Shown here: one piece after another, positions 1 to 9,651 of the stretch
Layout: each line of letters opens with the position of its first letter
Position numbering within the stretch: position 1 is the stretch's first letter
NCBI GenBank assembly: GCA_037355855.1
Contig: CM074768.1
Location: 2,418,001 to 2,482,000, forward strand
DNA length: 64,000 nt
Direction: 5' to 3'
Source of the DNA: Pseudo-nitzschia pungens
Taxonomy: Eukaryota; Bacillariophyta; Bacillariophyceae; Bacillariales; Bacillariaceae
Program-made: the position numbers and the translations under genes
The notes under the pieces: generated by a model
Seen by the model: only the letters and a program-made list of their open reading frames with translations
What the model was told of the DNA's origin: nothing
Database searches by the model: none

Positions 1-640
1 CAGAATATCTGCAACCAATATAAATGGTTTTGTAAACGATGAACTCACCGTTTCAAATGTACAGCAACGCCGCATGAAATTGATGGTGCGATACAGGATG
101 AATTGGATCGCCCACGAAATCATTCGAGCCAGGGCTGAGGACCCACCACAAATCGAGCAAAAATCAGAAGAGAATCACAATAGGATCTCGCTGGTGACAC
201 CTACTTTGCAATAGCCAGCAGCGTATAATTTAAGAACAAGGTATTGTTATGAACACTTCAATACGTATCAACAATCCTGTTCAGCATCAGACATTCTTGT
301 TGTTCTTCATCTTCTGCCGAAAAGAATTGCGTCAATTTTAAGGTGGTCATACATGAATTACTTTCTGTAAATAACAAGAAAGGTGGTAGCGTGGAAAGCG
401 GGGACAAAGCTCCTCGTTGCTGATATCTGGAAGTCAAAATTACATGAACTTGCTAGATATATTTGCTCTCAGTCCCTGTGACCAACCGCAGCCACATGGT
501 ATGACTTCTTCTAATGAACTTGTTATTAACAGTTTTACAGATGTTTGTTGGACAAAAGGCAAAAACAAGAGAGGATTACCAATACAAGTCCTCGTAGTCC
601 CAAGCATCCACGTCCTTGTTCAAATTATACTAGTAGTAAA
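1..640. other. No gene recognised
   Basis: AT-rich sequence with only short unrelated open frames. The frame at 417-734 runs into the TAG/TAC repeat and has no recognisable domain. I see nothing else here. Confidence 0.5.
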
Positions 641-681
641 ATCGAGACTGTCCACCACCACTCCCACTTTTTGCGCACGAG

Positions 682-1175
682 GAGTAGTAGTACTACTACT
701 ACGAGTAGTAGTGGTACTACTACTACTAGTTTAGATAGAACCAATAGTAGTAGTGCTACTAGTACTACTACTAGTACTAGTACTAGTGGTGCTGGAACTC
801 GTAGTACTACTAGTAGTAGTAACCATCAAGTGAGGACATTCCTCGTCACGCTACTACTAGTAGTACTACTAGCTAGTGCTGATCAGCCTCCTGGTGGTGT
901 GGTACCAAATTTAGATATTCGTCATAGTAACATTTTAAAAGATGACGACGAGGAGTTGAATCCCCATTCTACTACCATTAGGACCGCCGTCTGTCAAGGA
1001 ACAAACAAATCCAGCGGGCAAAAGCGGTGAGAAAGGATCGCTACAAATAGGCATCCATACCGTGCATCGGTGACTAGTAGTAGTACTACTACTAGTACTA
1101 CTAGTACTAGTAGCACTAATACTACTAGTAATACTAGTACTAGTAGCACTAATACTACTAGTAATACTAGTACTA
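682..1175. repeat. TACTAG/TAGTAC microsatellite tracts
   Basis: Impure trinucleotide tracts built from TAG, TAC, ACT and AGT lie at about 682-870 and 1068-1175, separated by unique sequence. They are self-complementary (ACTAGT, GTAC) and can fold. The Ser/Thr/Val-rich frames here (545-1030 plus, 994-1293 minus) are translations of the repeat. Similar tracts recur at 41555-41625 and near several element insertion sites. Confidence 0.8.
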
Positions 1176-1445
1176 CTTTCGTCTTCGAGGGTGGATTTGA
1201 TTGAATGAATGTCGTCGAATTGCGTTGTTTTCCGAAGGATAGTAGTAGTAGTAGAATCAATGAATCAGAATTGGCCGCCTTGTTGGAAGCCACCTTGCCA
1301 CCCCTGAAAGATCGACGCCCGACTGTTCACACATTAGTAGGGTGGAGGACAGCACCGTCCATCGCCTCGTCTGTTCTGCCCTTGTGCTTCCAACACCAAG
1401 GATGTCATGATTGAGCAGTTTTATTAAGTGCACACAGCACAAGAT

Positions 1446-1519
1446 GCAGAGGTGGTCTAGTTGGTTATGACGCGGCTTTAACACAGCTGAGGTCGTGGGT
1501 TCGATTCCCATCCACTGTA
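1446..1519 (+). tRNA. tRNA-Val (anticodon AAC)
   Basis: A cloverleaf can be drawn by hand. Acceptor 1446-1452 pairs with 1512-1518 (one G-T pair and one A-A mismatch at 1450/1514); 1519 is discriminator A. The D arm carries AGTTGG. The anticodon stem 1473-1477/1485-1489 encloses loop TTAACAC with AAC at 1480-1482. The T arm is GTGGG-TTCGATT-CCCAT at 1495-1511. The A box TGGTCTAGTTGG and B box GGTTCGATTCC fit the pol III consensus. There is no intron and CCA is not encoded, as in eukaryotes. The A-A mismatch leaves a slight chance of a decayed copy. Confidence 0.85.
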
Positions 1520-1522
1520 TAG

Positions 1523-1527
1523 TTTTT
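1523..1527 (+). terminator. Pol III T-run terminator of the tRNA
   Basis: TTTTT begins four bases after the discriminator base, the usual position and form of a pol III stop signal. Confidence 0.7.
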
Positions 1528-1529
1528 GC

Positions 1530-2424
1530 TATGTCTTTTGCGTGCACGAAAGTTCATGTTAAGCTTGCAAAGAATTTATTATGTCAACAGTGGTGAAATT
1601 TTTTAATACCAAGTATCGGGTAAGATTACGGTCGTAGTGGGCTAAGAAGGGACATTAAAAAGCTAAGCAAAACATATTTTCGACTCATTGCCATTGCAGG
1701 GCCTTCTACAGAAAGTTGAGAGAACGCAATAGGTTGGAACTCATGATGTGGTGCTTTAAAGGATCCTCAGATTCATGCATTGTCTGTTCAAACTCCAGCA
1801 TGATGGTTCCTTGGTGTGCGTCGGCAAAGTAGGTAGTCGCTTAAAAATGAATATTTTGATTCATATCAGAGAGTCTATTTTCCTGTGAAGAGTTGGGCAG
1901 ATCCTTCTCGTGAAGAGTTGGGCAATCATGATTTGCCAAGTACGTGTGATCAGAACTTCCTAGGAAGAACGAACAAGAAGTTTTTCATTCTTTCTCTCTG
2001 ACGCGCTTGAATGGTGCAACATAGATTCATCAGAAGTGTTTACTACTGCGTAAGATGCACACGTTGCACGGTAATTGCCTTCGGTCTTCTCCGATAATGC
2101 TGGGATTTATTCTTTCCAACGTTGAAGTTTGTGTTTTTACTTTGAATGATGAGTGCGTGGATCTAGCAACTAGGCGAGGGAATACATGAAAAGAGAAAAC
2201 TGTATATTCTAGTAGTAAAGTACATCCGACTTCGACGCTCTTCATGTACCATTGTTTGCTGCTAAAATATGTATTACACGTAATAAGGTTGTAAACACTT
2301 TATATAAGAAATATGTATGAAGTTTCGTATGATAGGTGTACACGTACACCGTTGCGTCAAGAAAATAGAGTATTGCGCAATGTAGTCGAGAAAAGGTAAA
2401 TTGCTTTGTCAAAATCAATGTTCG
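1530..2424. other. Intergenic, no gene recognised
   Basis: AT-rich. An approximate duplication of 'gtgaagagttgggca' occurs around 1890-1925. The minus frame at 2030-2245 has no recognisable features. The 3' flank of the downstream minus-strand gene probably lies within 2300-2424. Confidence 0.4.
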
Positions 2425-3971
2425 CTAGTTCTTTGCAGAACTTCGAAGATTACGAAGTTGAATAACACTTGTTAGTGGACTCTGTGGATCGGCTTCACAC
2501 GAGCAGTCGATTGCCAGTGTGTAGCACACTGTTGGGGTTCCCTCAGGTACAGGGGATTCGCAGCATGTGGGAACAGAAGCGTTTTCATTGGCATCGACGA
2601 CTTCTCCTGTTTCGCCTTGGATGCAAATCTTGAGAATGGCACTTTTGCTCAGCACGCTGCAAGTCATAGAAATCGTCTCAATAGTGTTGCCTGGACCCAT
2701 TAGCTCTGTTTCCTCCTTTGAAAAGCATTTCCTATCGAACAGAGATGTCTGGTATTCGTAGTAGTACGCGTCGACGTTTGTTGAATCCCACGCTTCTATC
2801 AGATTTACCATCACCATTGATCCATCACTGGCAAGGATATCTACCGCATCTAGAATGTTTAATCCACCTCCGAGATAATTGGGATTCCCAATCAAGGCCA
2901 ACAATTCAATCTCACCATCGCAACGTTCTCTATCTTCTTCGAATCCAGTGGGATCCTCGGTGGGTTCCGGAGTGGGAACGGGAGCAATTGTCGGTGCCGA
3001 TGTAATGCATTTTGCCTCGTCATTCATTTGGTCTTGCTGCCCAGCGAAAAAGAAGTTCGACCCACCGTACCAAGTGCAATGCTGTTTGGGTGTTTCCAGT
3101 TCATACGGACAGTATGCATCGTACACAAGAGTCCAGCAACTTGTGCCCTCGAACGTAAACGTGATACTACGCTTCATTTGTAGCTCGGTCAGATTGTTGG
3201 GATCCGTGGGATTATCATCTTTGGTCCCATCGTGTGTAGCTTCGAAGATCGTGCGGACACCTGCGTCACATGGTATGGGCTGGCCATCTTCACAGCTTTG
3301 TTTGATTTGGGATTCGTAATCGTTCGGGTACATAAAAAAATTAGTCACTTGAGTCAAATCCATTAACATCCTCTCATGGATGCCTCTCTTTCCATCGCTG
3401 TTCTTGCGACGATCCATGTCGAAGATCGTCCTGTCAAATGGAGAGAGATTTCGTTAACAAAAAATAATACGACATATCCAAAAGATTGAGAGGTGGCTTG
3501 TCAGAATTGTATCGATCCATGTTGTGTTTTTCCGCATTGCAAAACGTACCATTGGAACGAATCGGCTGTAACCGCATTGTTGGTATCTGGTTCCATCAAG
3601 CAAAACTCGAAGACTCCGCTCCCGGATGATGGTTCATCCTGCACAGTGTTCAATCCAATCTGACCAAACTCTCCGGCAAGGCCGGGCGTGTTGTAGCCGA
3701 TTTCATAGTCCGATGCCGTAACAACAAGGTCGACGGAATCGCCCCGGACTTTTCCAATGTTGCCAAAACGGAGTTCTCCACCATCTTTCAAATCATTTTT
3801 CTTCAAAGTGCAATCCCCAAAGTTGAGTTGGGTGTCGAGTGTGAACTTGGTGCCCTTGCAACCGTCAAATTGGTTGAGATGAAAACTTGCATCTCCACAT
3901 GCAACTCCAGCTGCAATCAAAACATAGAATGCAGTGGACGTTGTTGAAAAGTGACGCATTGTGGTTTTCAA
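2425..3971 (-). CDS. Secreted protein of unknown function, two exons
   Basis: Exon 1 is 3971-3550, the intron 3549-3431 (119 nt), and exon 2 3430-2425, giving 475 aa. The donor reads G|GTACGT and the acceptor TTTGACAG|GACG. The split codon rebuilds a Trp in frame, so the two open frames are one gene. The N terminus has a basic start, a hydrophobic stretch (about residues 13-26) and an Ala-Cys-Gly region, consistent with a signal peptide. The mature part is Cys-rich throughout. A Pro/Thr/Glu linker (APTIAPVPTPEPTEDPTG) separates an N-terminal part from a C-terminal Cys-containing part ending in RNLRSSAKN. Such PT-rich linkers are common in diatom secreted and cell-wall proteins. No enzyme motif is seen. 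An extracellular or wall role is inference. Confidence 0.8.
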
Positions 3972-6749
3972 CTTTAAATACTATGCAATAATATATAATA
4001 CTGATAACAACAATCACAAGTGTGCGCGAGGCTTTAGGCTACTGCATACGTAGTTACGTTTTAGTTGTGGTTGTGACAGAAGTTGTTTGTCAAATTCTCG
4101 TGTTTGAGCTGCAAGATCATTACTACCGTAGCACTCTCACGAAGAGAGAAAACAGACTTTGAAAGAAGGAAAGAAAGTTAGAAGCGAAATGGATCGACTT
4201 CTATTATGCCTGAATTTCGCGTGCCTGTTGCCGTTATCTAAGTACTTCACAGGCCATTGTTCATGACCCTCATGTCCTTGTTTCATGCATCCCGGGTAGG
4301 ACTTTCCATTCTTTGTTCTGGTCATCGATTGATTTTTGTGGTTTCAGGCGTCATGCTGTGAGGGGAAAAGTCGCTGACGTTTAATTCAAAAGACTGCATA
4401 TGTCAGAATCATGTGAGCATATCAAAAATATTTTTGTCTAGATATTTAACATGAGATAAGCGATATCTCGATTGTGTAGTTGAAACATAAGCAATGCGTT
4501 CATTTTGATACTTTTTTCTCATCAATCGCATTATCTTAAAGCACTATCGAACAATGACTTTGGGCGTAGACATCGAATCTCGAAAACACATTACCAAATA
4601 TCTTTACTTAATTTCATATTTGTTCTTTCAGATGAGCAATTTTATTCTCTGTCGAAGGATGCATCATTATTTAGTTTCCGAAGATTCTTCCTTGTTCCAG
4701 ATTCATCGAAGAGTATACTCTTGATTCGAATACCATTGAGACCCATTACCAGGAAGTAGCATCCACGACCCAGTCTATGCGTCACTGAAATACGAAATAG
4801 TGATACTGTATTATTCATAATCGATACCTGATCCTTAGAATTTAGCCCAATGCGTCTATACGACCTACCATGTCAGATGGGAAATGAATCACTTCCTACA
4901 GTATTATGAAGGTAACCTTACTACAATACTGCATGAAACAAAGAACCTTTTTTCAAAAGACCGAGACCGCCTACACGTATTCTTGCAGTAACCCAGAATT
5001 GTCAATGGGTAATACTAAATCGATATCCATGACCCAACCAGCCAGCATTAGCGTTTGGCGTCGTTTCGAAGATTTTCCCCTATTCGTTCAACAACAGGGC
5101 AGGAAAACTCCGTCGCATGTCCGGGTGCAGATATTATTGACCCAACCCATCTACTAAACGATACGACCCACCAATTAACGACCCGGCTCGGACTCGATAT
5201 GACCATGAAATTGACATGCTACTTTCTTTCCCCTATGCATTTTTGAACTGAGAAAGCACGTACGCACTGCCGATTAAGATTTAGCCACGACTACATGTGA
5301 ACGATACCCTTTCTCGACCGCACCTCCGATAGGAAGTTTCCTAGACACAACATGCCCGTTTACGTACGGTACTGGTATGATGCTGGCTGACCCTAAGTAC
5401 TTGTACCTACGGTAGACTCGCTTTTCGATGCGTTCCCCAGTATTGAGTATGGATATTCATTCAATATGTTCTTTCTGTACAGCGTGGTACAAGTACGGCT
5501 ATGATGGTATAATCTTCCAGTTTGTATATTTTTACGGTCTGCGTCATGGCAATCGTCCGAAAAAGCTGGATGGTTGTTATCGCTGGAGGTCAATAGAATG
5601 GAATGAATCCAACGAAAATCTCTGTTCCGACATAGGTATGGTGGCCTGTTCTGCTGCGTCACTTGTCGGAAGGATCCACCTGAGAACGTTGTGTGCGACG
5701 GCATGGCATCGTAGTATGATACATGATACACCATATTGACTATGTGTCGTACGGGTAGTCAACGGAGAAGATATGAGAATATTTATCGGTATCCTCTTTA
5801 CCATGCCTGCAACGTTCAAATATTTTGTGCTACGATGATTGCTTTTGGGTCAAGTCGATATGGAGACCACTCTAGCTCGGCAATCACATCGTGGGCACAT
5901 TCACATGCCTCGGTTACGCATATTCCATAGATTCCTTTCCTGCGCACGTACGACTGGTTGTTGCCAAATGTTTCTTCCCCAAGTGCGCAATGCATTTGCT
6001 CTTTGGATGTCTGGGCTTCGGTGTATCCAAAGCTCCTGACTTATGGTGCTCTCGCAATTGTCAGAGTGTCGCACATAATTCCTTACTGCGATGACGATGC
6101 TGGTTTGAAACGTTTTTGCCCAAAGACTGAAGTGCTTGTAGCGAACAAAGATGAGTTTCAATCCGTCGCTCTCTTTTATCAACACAATTGCTGCAGCAGT
6201 TGAACCGCACACTTCCAGCGGACTAGTCTTTGGGTAGAAACTACGGCCCTGCTGAACAGCCCGATCAATCCGGTACCTGCCTGTGACGATGAAGGAAAGC
6301 CACGACGTGCACAACTACAGTAGACGAAAGCTTCATCCCCTGCACAATTCCGGTACTTCTCGGATACAACCGTGTCTCTGTTCTCTCTCGTGTCTTCCGC
6401 AGTCACGACGACCAAAGCGCTTTCCGCTCCATCCAATTCGACGGCCGCTACTCTCAAATTCGTCTCAATATGTTCTTCGTGAAACGCAACAAAGACTAAG
6501 GTTACAAAATCACGGTCACAAAATGTTTTGCTTGGTTGATGCGATCCATTCAAATTTCATCTCTATAATATTATTATATATAAAAATAATAATGATAGTA
6601 ATTCGTTTGGTGCAGTCGTACAATTGGTCAACCAACAACTCCGGTATTTCGGGCTCAGCGCAGCACGACATCGTGTCGATACACATCAGTTCATTTCCTA
6701 GCGATGGTACCGCTCGGGTAAATCTCTATCGTGAGACTCTCTCCCAAAA
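3972..6749. other. Long gene-poor stretch, possible decayed or unmodelled gene at 5824-6553
   Basis: Most of this is unique AT-rich DNA with small overlapping open frames on both strands and no recognisable domain. On the minus strand, 6553-5824 has protein-like frames without a clear single model. A 70-codon stop-free stretch from about 6032 to 5824 lacks an ATG but follows an acceptor-like TCAG. GTAAGG and GTACCG donor-like sites lie upstream. Alternative joins give different proteins, so I do not call a gene. Confidence 0.3.
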
Positions 6750-7249
6750 NNNNNNNNNNNNNNNNNNNNNNNNNNNNNNNNNNNNNNNNNNNNNNNNNNN
6801 NNNNNNNNNNNNNNNNNNNNNNNNNNNNNNNNNNNNNNNNNNNNNNNNNNNNNNNNNNNNNNNNNNNNNNNNNNNNNNNNNNNNNNNNNNNNNNNNNNNN
6901 NNNNNNNNNNNNNNNNNNNNNNNNNNNNNNNNNNNNNNNNNNNNNNNNNNNNNNNNNNNNNNNNNNNNNNNNNNNNNNNNNNNNNNNNNNNNNNNNNNNN
7001 NNNNNNNNNNNNNNNNNNNNNNNNNNNNNNNNNNNNNNNNNNNNNNNNNNNNNNNNNNNNNNNNNNNNNNNNNNNNNNNNNNNNNNNNNNNNNNNNNNNN
7101 NNNNNNNNNNNNNNNNNNNNNNNNNNNNNNNNNNNNNNNNNNNNNNNNNNNNNNNNNNNNNNNNNNNNNNNNNNNNNNNNNNNNNNNNNNNNNNNNNNNN
7201 NNNNNNNNNNNNNNNNNNNNNNNNNNNNNNNNNNNNNNNNNNNNNNNNN
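6750..7249. other. Assembly gap, 500 N
   Basis: Exactly 500 unknown bases, a conventional fixed-size scaffold gap. Its right edge lies inside the CCCCAA array, so the gap was probably caused by that array. Open frames spanning it are not real. Confidence 0.99.
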
Positions 7250-7940
7250 AACAACCCCAACAACCCAACACCCAACCCCAACAACCCCAACAACCCAACA
7301 ACCCCAACAACAACAACAACCCAACCCCAACAACCCCAACACCCAAAAAACCACAACAACCCCAACCCAACCCAAACCCCACAAACAACAACCCCAACCC
7401 CAACAACCCCAACCCCAAACAACCCCAACCCCAACAACAACCCCAACCCCAACAACCCAACAACCCCAACAACCCCAACCCCAACAACCCCAACCCCAAC
7501 AACCCCAACCCCAACAACAACAACCCCAACCCCAACAACCCCAACAACCCCAACCCCAACAACCCCAACCCCAACAACCCCAACCCCAACAACCCCAACA
7601 ACCCCAACCCCAACAACAACAACAACCCCAACCCCCAACAACCAACAAACCCCCAACCCCAACCCCAACCCCAACAACCCCAACCCCAACAACCCCAACC
7701 CCAACAACCCCAACCCCAACAACCCCAACCCCAACCCCAACAACAACAACCCCAACCCCAACAAACCCCAACAACCCCAACCCCAACAACCCCAACAACC
7801 CAACCCCAACAACCCCAACCCCAACAACCCCAACCCCAACAACCCCAACCCCAACAACCCCAACCCCAACAACCCCAACAACCCCAACCCCAACCCCAAC
7901 AACCCCAACCCCAACAACAACCCCAACCCAACCCCAACAA
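7250..7940. repeat. CCCCAA / CCCCAACAA low-complexity array
   Basis: Almost only C and A on the plus strand, alternating 6-nt CCCCAA and 9-nt CCCCAACAA units with a few longer CAA runs. The minus strand is TTGGGG/TTGTTGGGG, with G-runs suited to G-quadruplexes. All frames are open because the units contain no stops, giving artefactual Pro/Asn/Gln or Gly/Leu/Val frames. A second array of the same kind is at 14538-15125. Confidence 0.95.
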
Positions 7941-9216
7941 GGCCACAAATCCAATCTCAAAACCAAACTTTTGGGTTATTTCAGAGCTTTTCAGCAGACA
8001 CTTGACCCATCCAAGCGTCCTTGACAGACTCAACACCTAAAAATGTGTTCAAACAATGAGTTAGAAAAAGCCACACAACCTGCCAGAATCAGAGAAAATG
8101 ACACAATTTGTGAGCCTGTGAGGCCACAAATCCAATCTCAAAACCAAACTTTTGGGTTATTTCAGAGCTTTTCAGCAGACACTTGACCCATCCAAGCGTC
8201 CTTGACAGACTCAACACCTAAAAATGTGTTCAAACAATGAGTTAGAAAAAGCCACACAACCTGCCAGAATCAGAGAAAATGACACAATTTGTGAGCCTGT
8301 GAGGCCACAAATCCAATCTCAAAACCAAACTTTTGGGTTATTTCAGAGCTTTTCAGCAGACACTTGACCCATCCAAGCGTCCTTGACAGACTCAACACCT
8401 AAAAATGTGTTCAAACAATGAGTTAGAAAAAGCCACACAACCTGCCAGAATCAGAGAAAATGACACAATTTGTGAGCCTGTGAGGCCACAAATCCAATCT
8501 CAAAACCAAACTTTTGGGTTATTTCAGAGCTTTTCAGCAGACACTTGACCCATCCAAGCGTCCTTGACAGACTCAACACCTAAAAATGTGTTCAAACAAT
8601 GAGTTAGAAAAAGCCACACAACCTGCCAGAATCGGAGAAAATGACACAATTTGTGAGCCTGTGAGGCCACAAATCCAATCTCAAAACCAAACTTTTGGGT
8701 TATTTCAGAGCTTTTCAGCAGACACTTGACCCATCCAAGCGTCCTTGACAGACTCAACACCTAAAAATGTGTTCAAACAATGAGTTAGAAAAAGCCACAC
8801 AACCTGCCAGAATCAGAGAAAATGACACAATTTGTGAGCCTGTGAGGCCACAAATCCAATCTCAAAAGCAAACTTTTGGGTTATTTCAGAGCTTTTCAGC
8901 AGACACTTGACCCATCCAAGCGTCCTTGACAGACTCAACACCTAAAAATGTGTTCAAACAATGAGTTAGAAAAAGCCACACGACCTGCAAGAATCAGAGA
9001 AAATGACACAATTTGTGAGCCTGTGAGGCCACAAATCCAATCTCAAAACCAAACTTTTGGGTTATTTCAGAGCTTTTCAGCAGACACTTGACCCATCCAA
9101 GCGTCCTTGACAGACTCAACACCTAAAAATGTGTTCAAACAATGAGTTAGAAAAAGCCACACAACCTGCCAGAATCAGAGAAAATGACACAATTTGTGAG
9201 CCTGTGAGGCCACAAA
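7941..9216. repeat. 181-bp tandem satellite, 7 copies
   Basis: Seven nearly identical head-to-tail copies. The marker GGCCACAAATCC recurs at 7941, 8122, 8303 and so on, every 181 bp, and a short stub ends at 9216. Differences between copies are single bases, for example near 8633, 8868 and 8982-8991. The array abuts the CCCCAA array directly on the left. Short minus frames in it are translations of the repeat. Confidence 0.97.
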
Positions 9217-9560
9217 GCTTAGCATTTCAGCAATCAACCTATCATTTTGCAAAATCACCAAAGCTTAGCATTTGGTTAAGCAATAAGGCAAGCATTTAGC
9301 TCAGTAACAAACCAAGCTTGGCATGAAGCCCATATTTTGGCTAAGCAACAAAACTGGGGATTGGGTTCAGCAACAAGCCTAGCATTCTGCTGAGCAACAA
9401 GCCTAGCATTCTGCTGAGCAACAGGCCTAGGATTTTGGTCAGCAACAAGCCTAGCATTTTTGCTTAGCAACAAGCCTAGCATTTTACACATCAGCAAAAG
9501 CCTAGCATTTTTGCTCAGCAACAAGGCTAGCATTTTGCTGGGCAACAAGCACAGAATCTT
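9217..9560. repeat. Degenerate minisatellite, about 27-30-bp unit
   Basis: Loose tandem copies built around AGCAACAAGCCTAGCATTTT with variable spacing. The minus frame at 9276-9548 (repeats of Ala-Arg-Leu-Val-Ala) is only its translation. A related 12-bp motif (TGCTAAGCCTGT) occurs at 31800-31890. Confidence 0.8.
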
Positions 9561-9651
9561 TGGTGATCAACCAGCTAAAGCATCTTGCGTAACACTTTGA
9601 TAATTGCTTACAAACACAGTTTAACATCTATTCAAAATAAAAAGATAAGAT

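Noticed and set aside
545..1030. 161-aa Ser/Thr-rich protein
   Set aside because: Most of it translates the TAG/TAC microsatellite, with no supporting domain or codon pattern.
5393..6553. Gene model from the overlapping minus frames
   Set aside because: Several splice combinations are possible and give different proteins; no conserved motif selects one.
7250..7940. True telomere end
   Set aside because: The array is interstitial, mixed in unit length, differs from the expected TTAGGG type, and sequence continues on both sides of the gap.
6691..8040. Gly/Leu/Val or Pro/Asn/Gln proteins of 400-585 aa
   Set aside because: They are translations of the CCCCAA array and of 500 unknown bases; no start, composition or domain supports a gene.
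7941..9216. CRISPR-like regular spacing
   Set aside because: The whole 181-bp unit repeats with no variable spacers, and the genome is eukaryotic.
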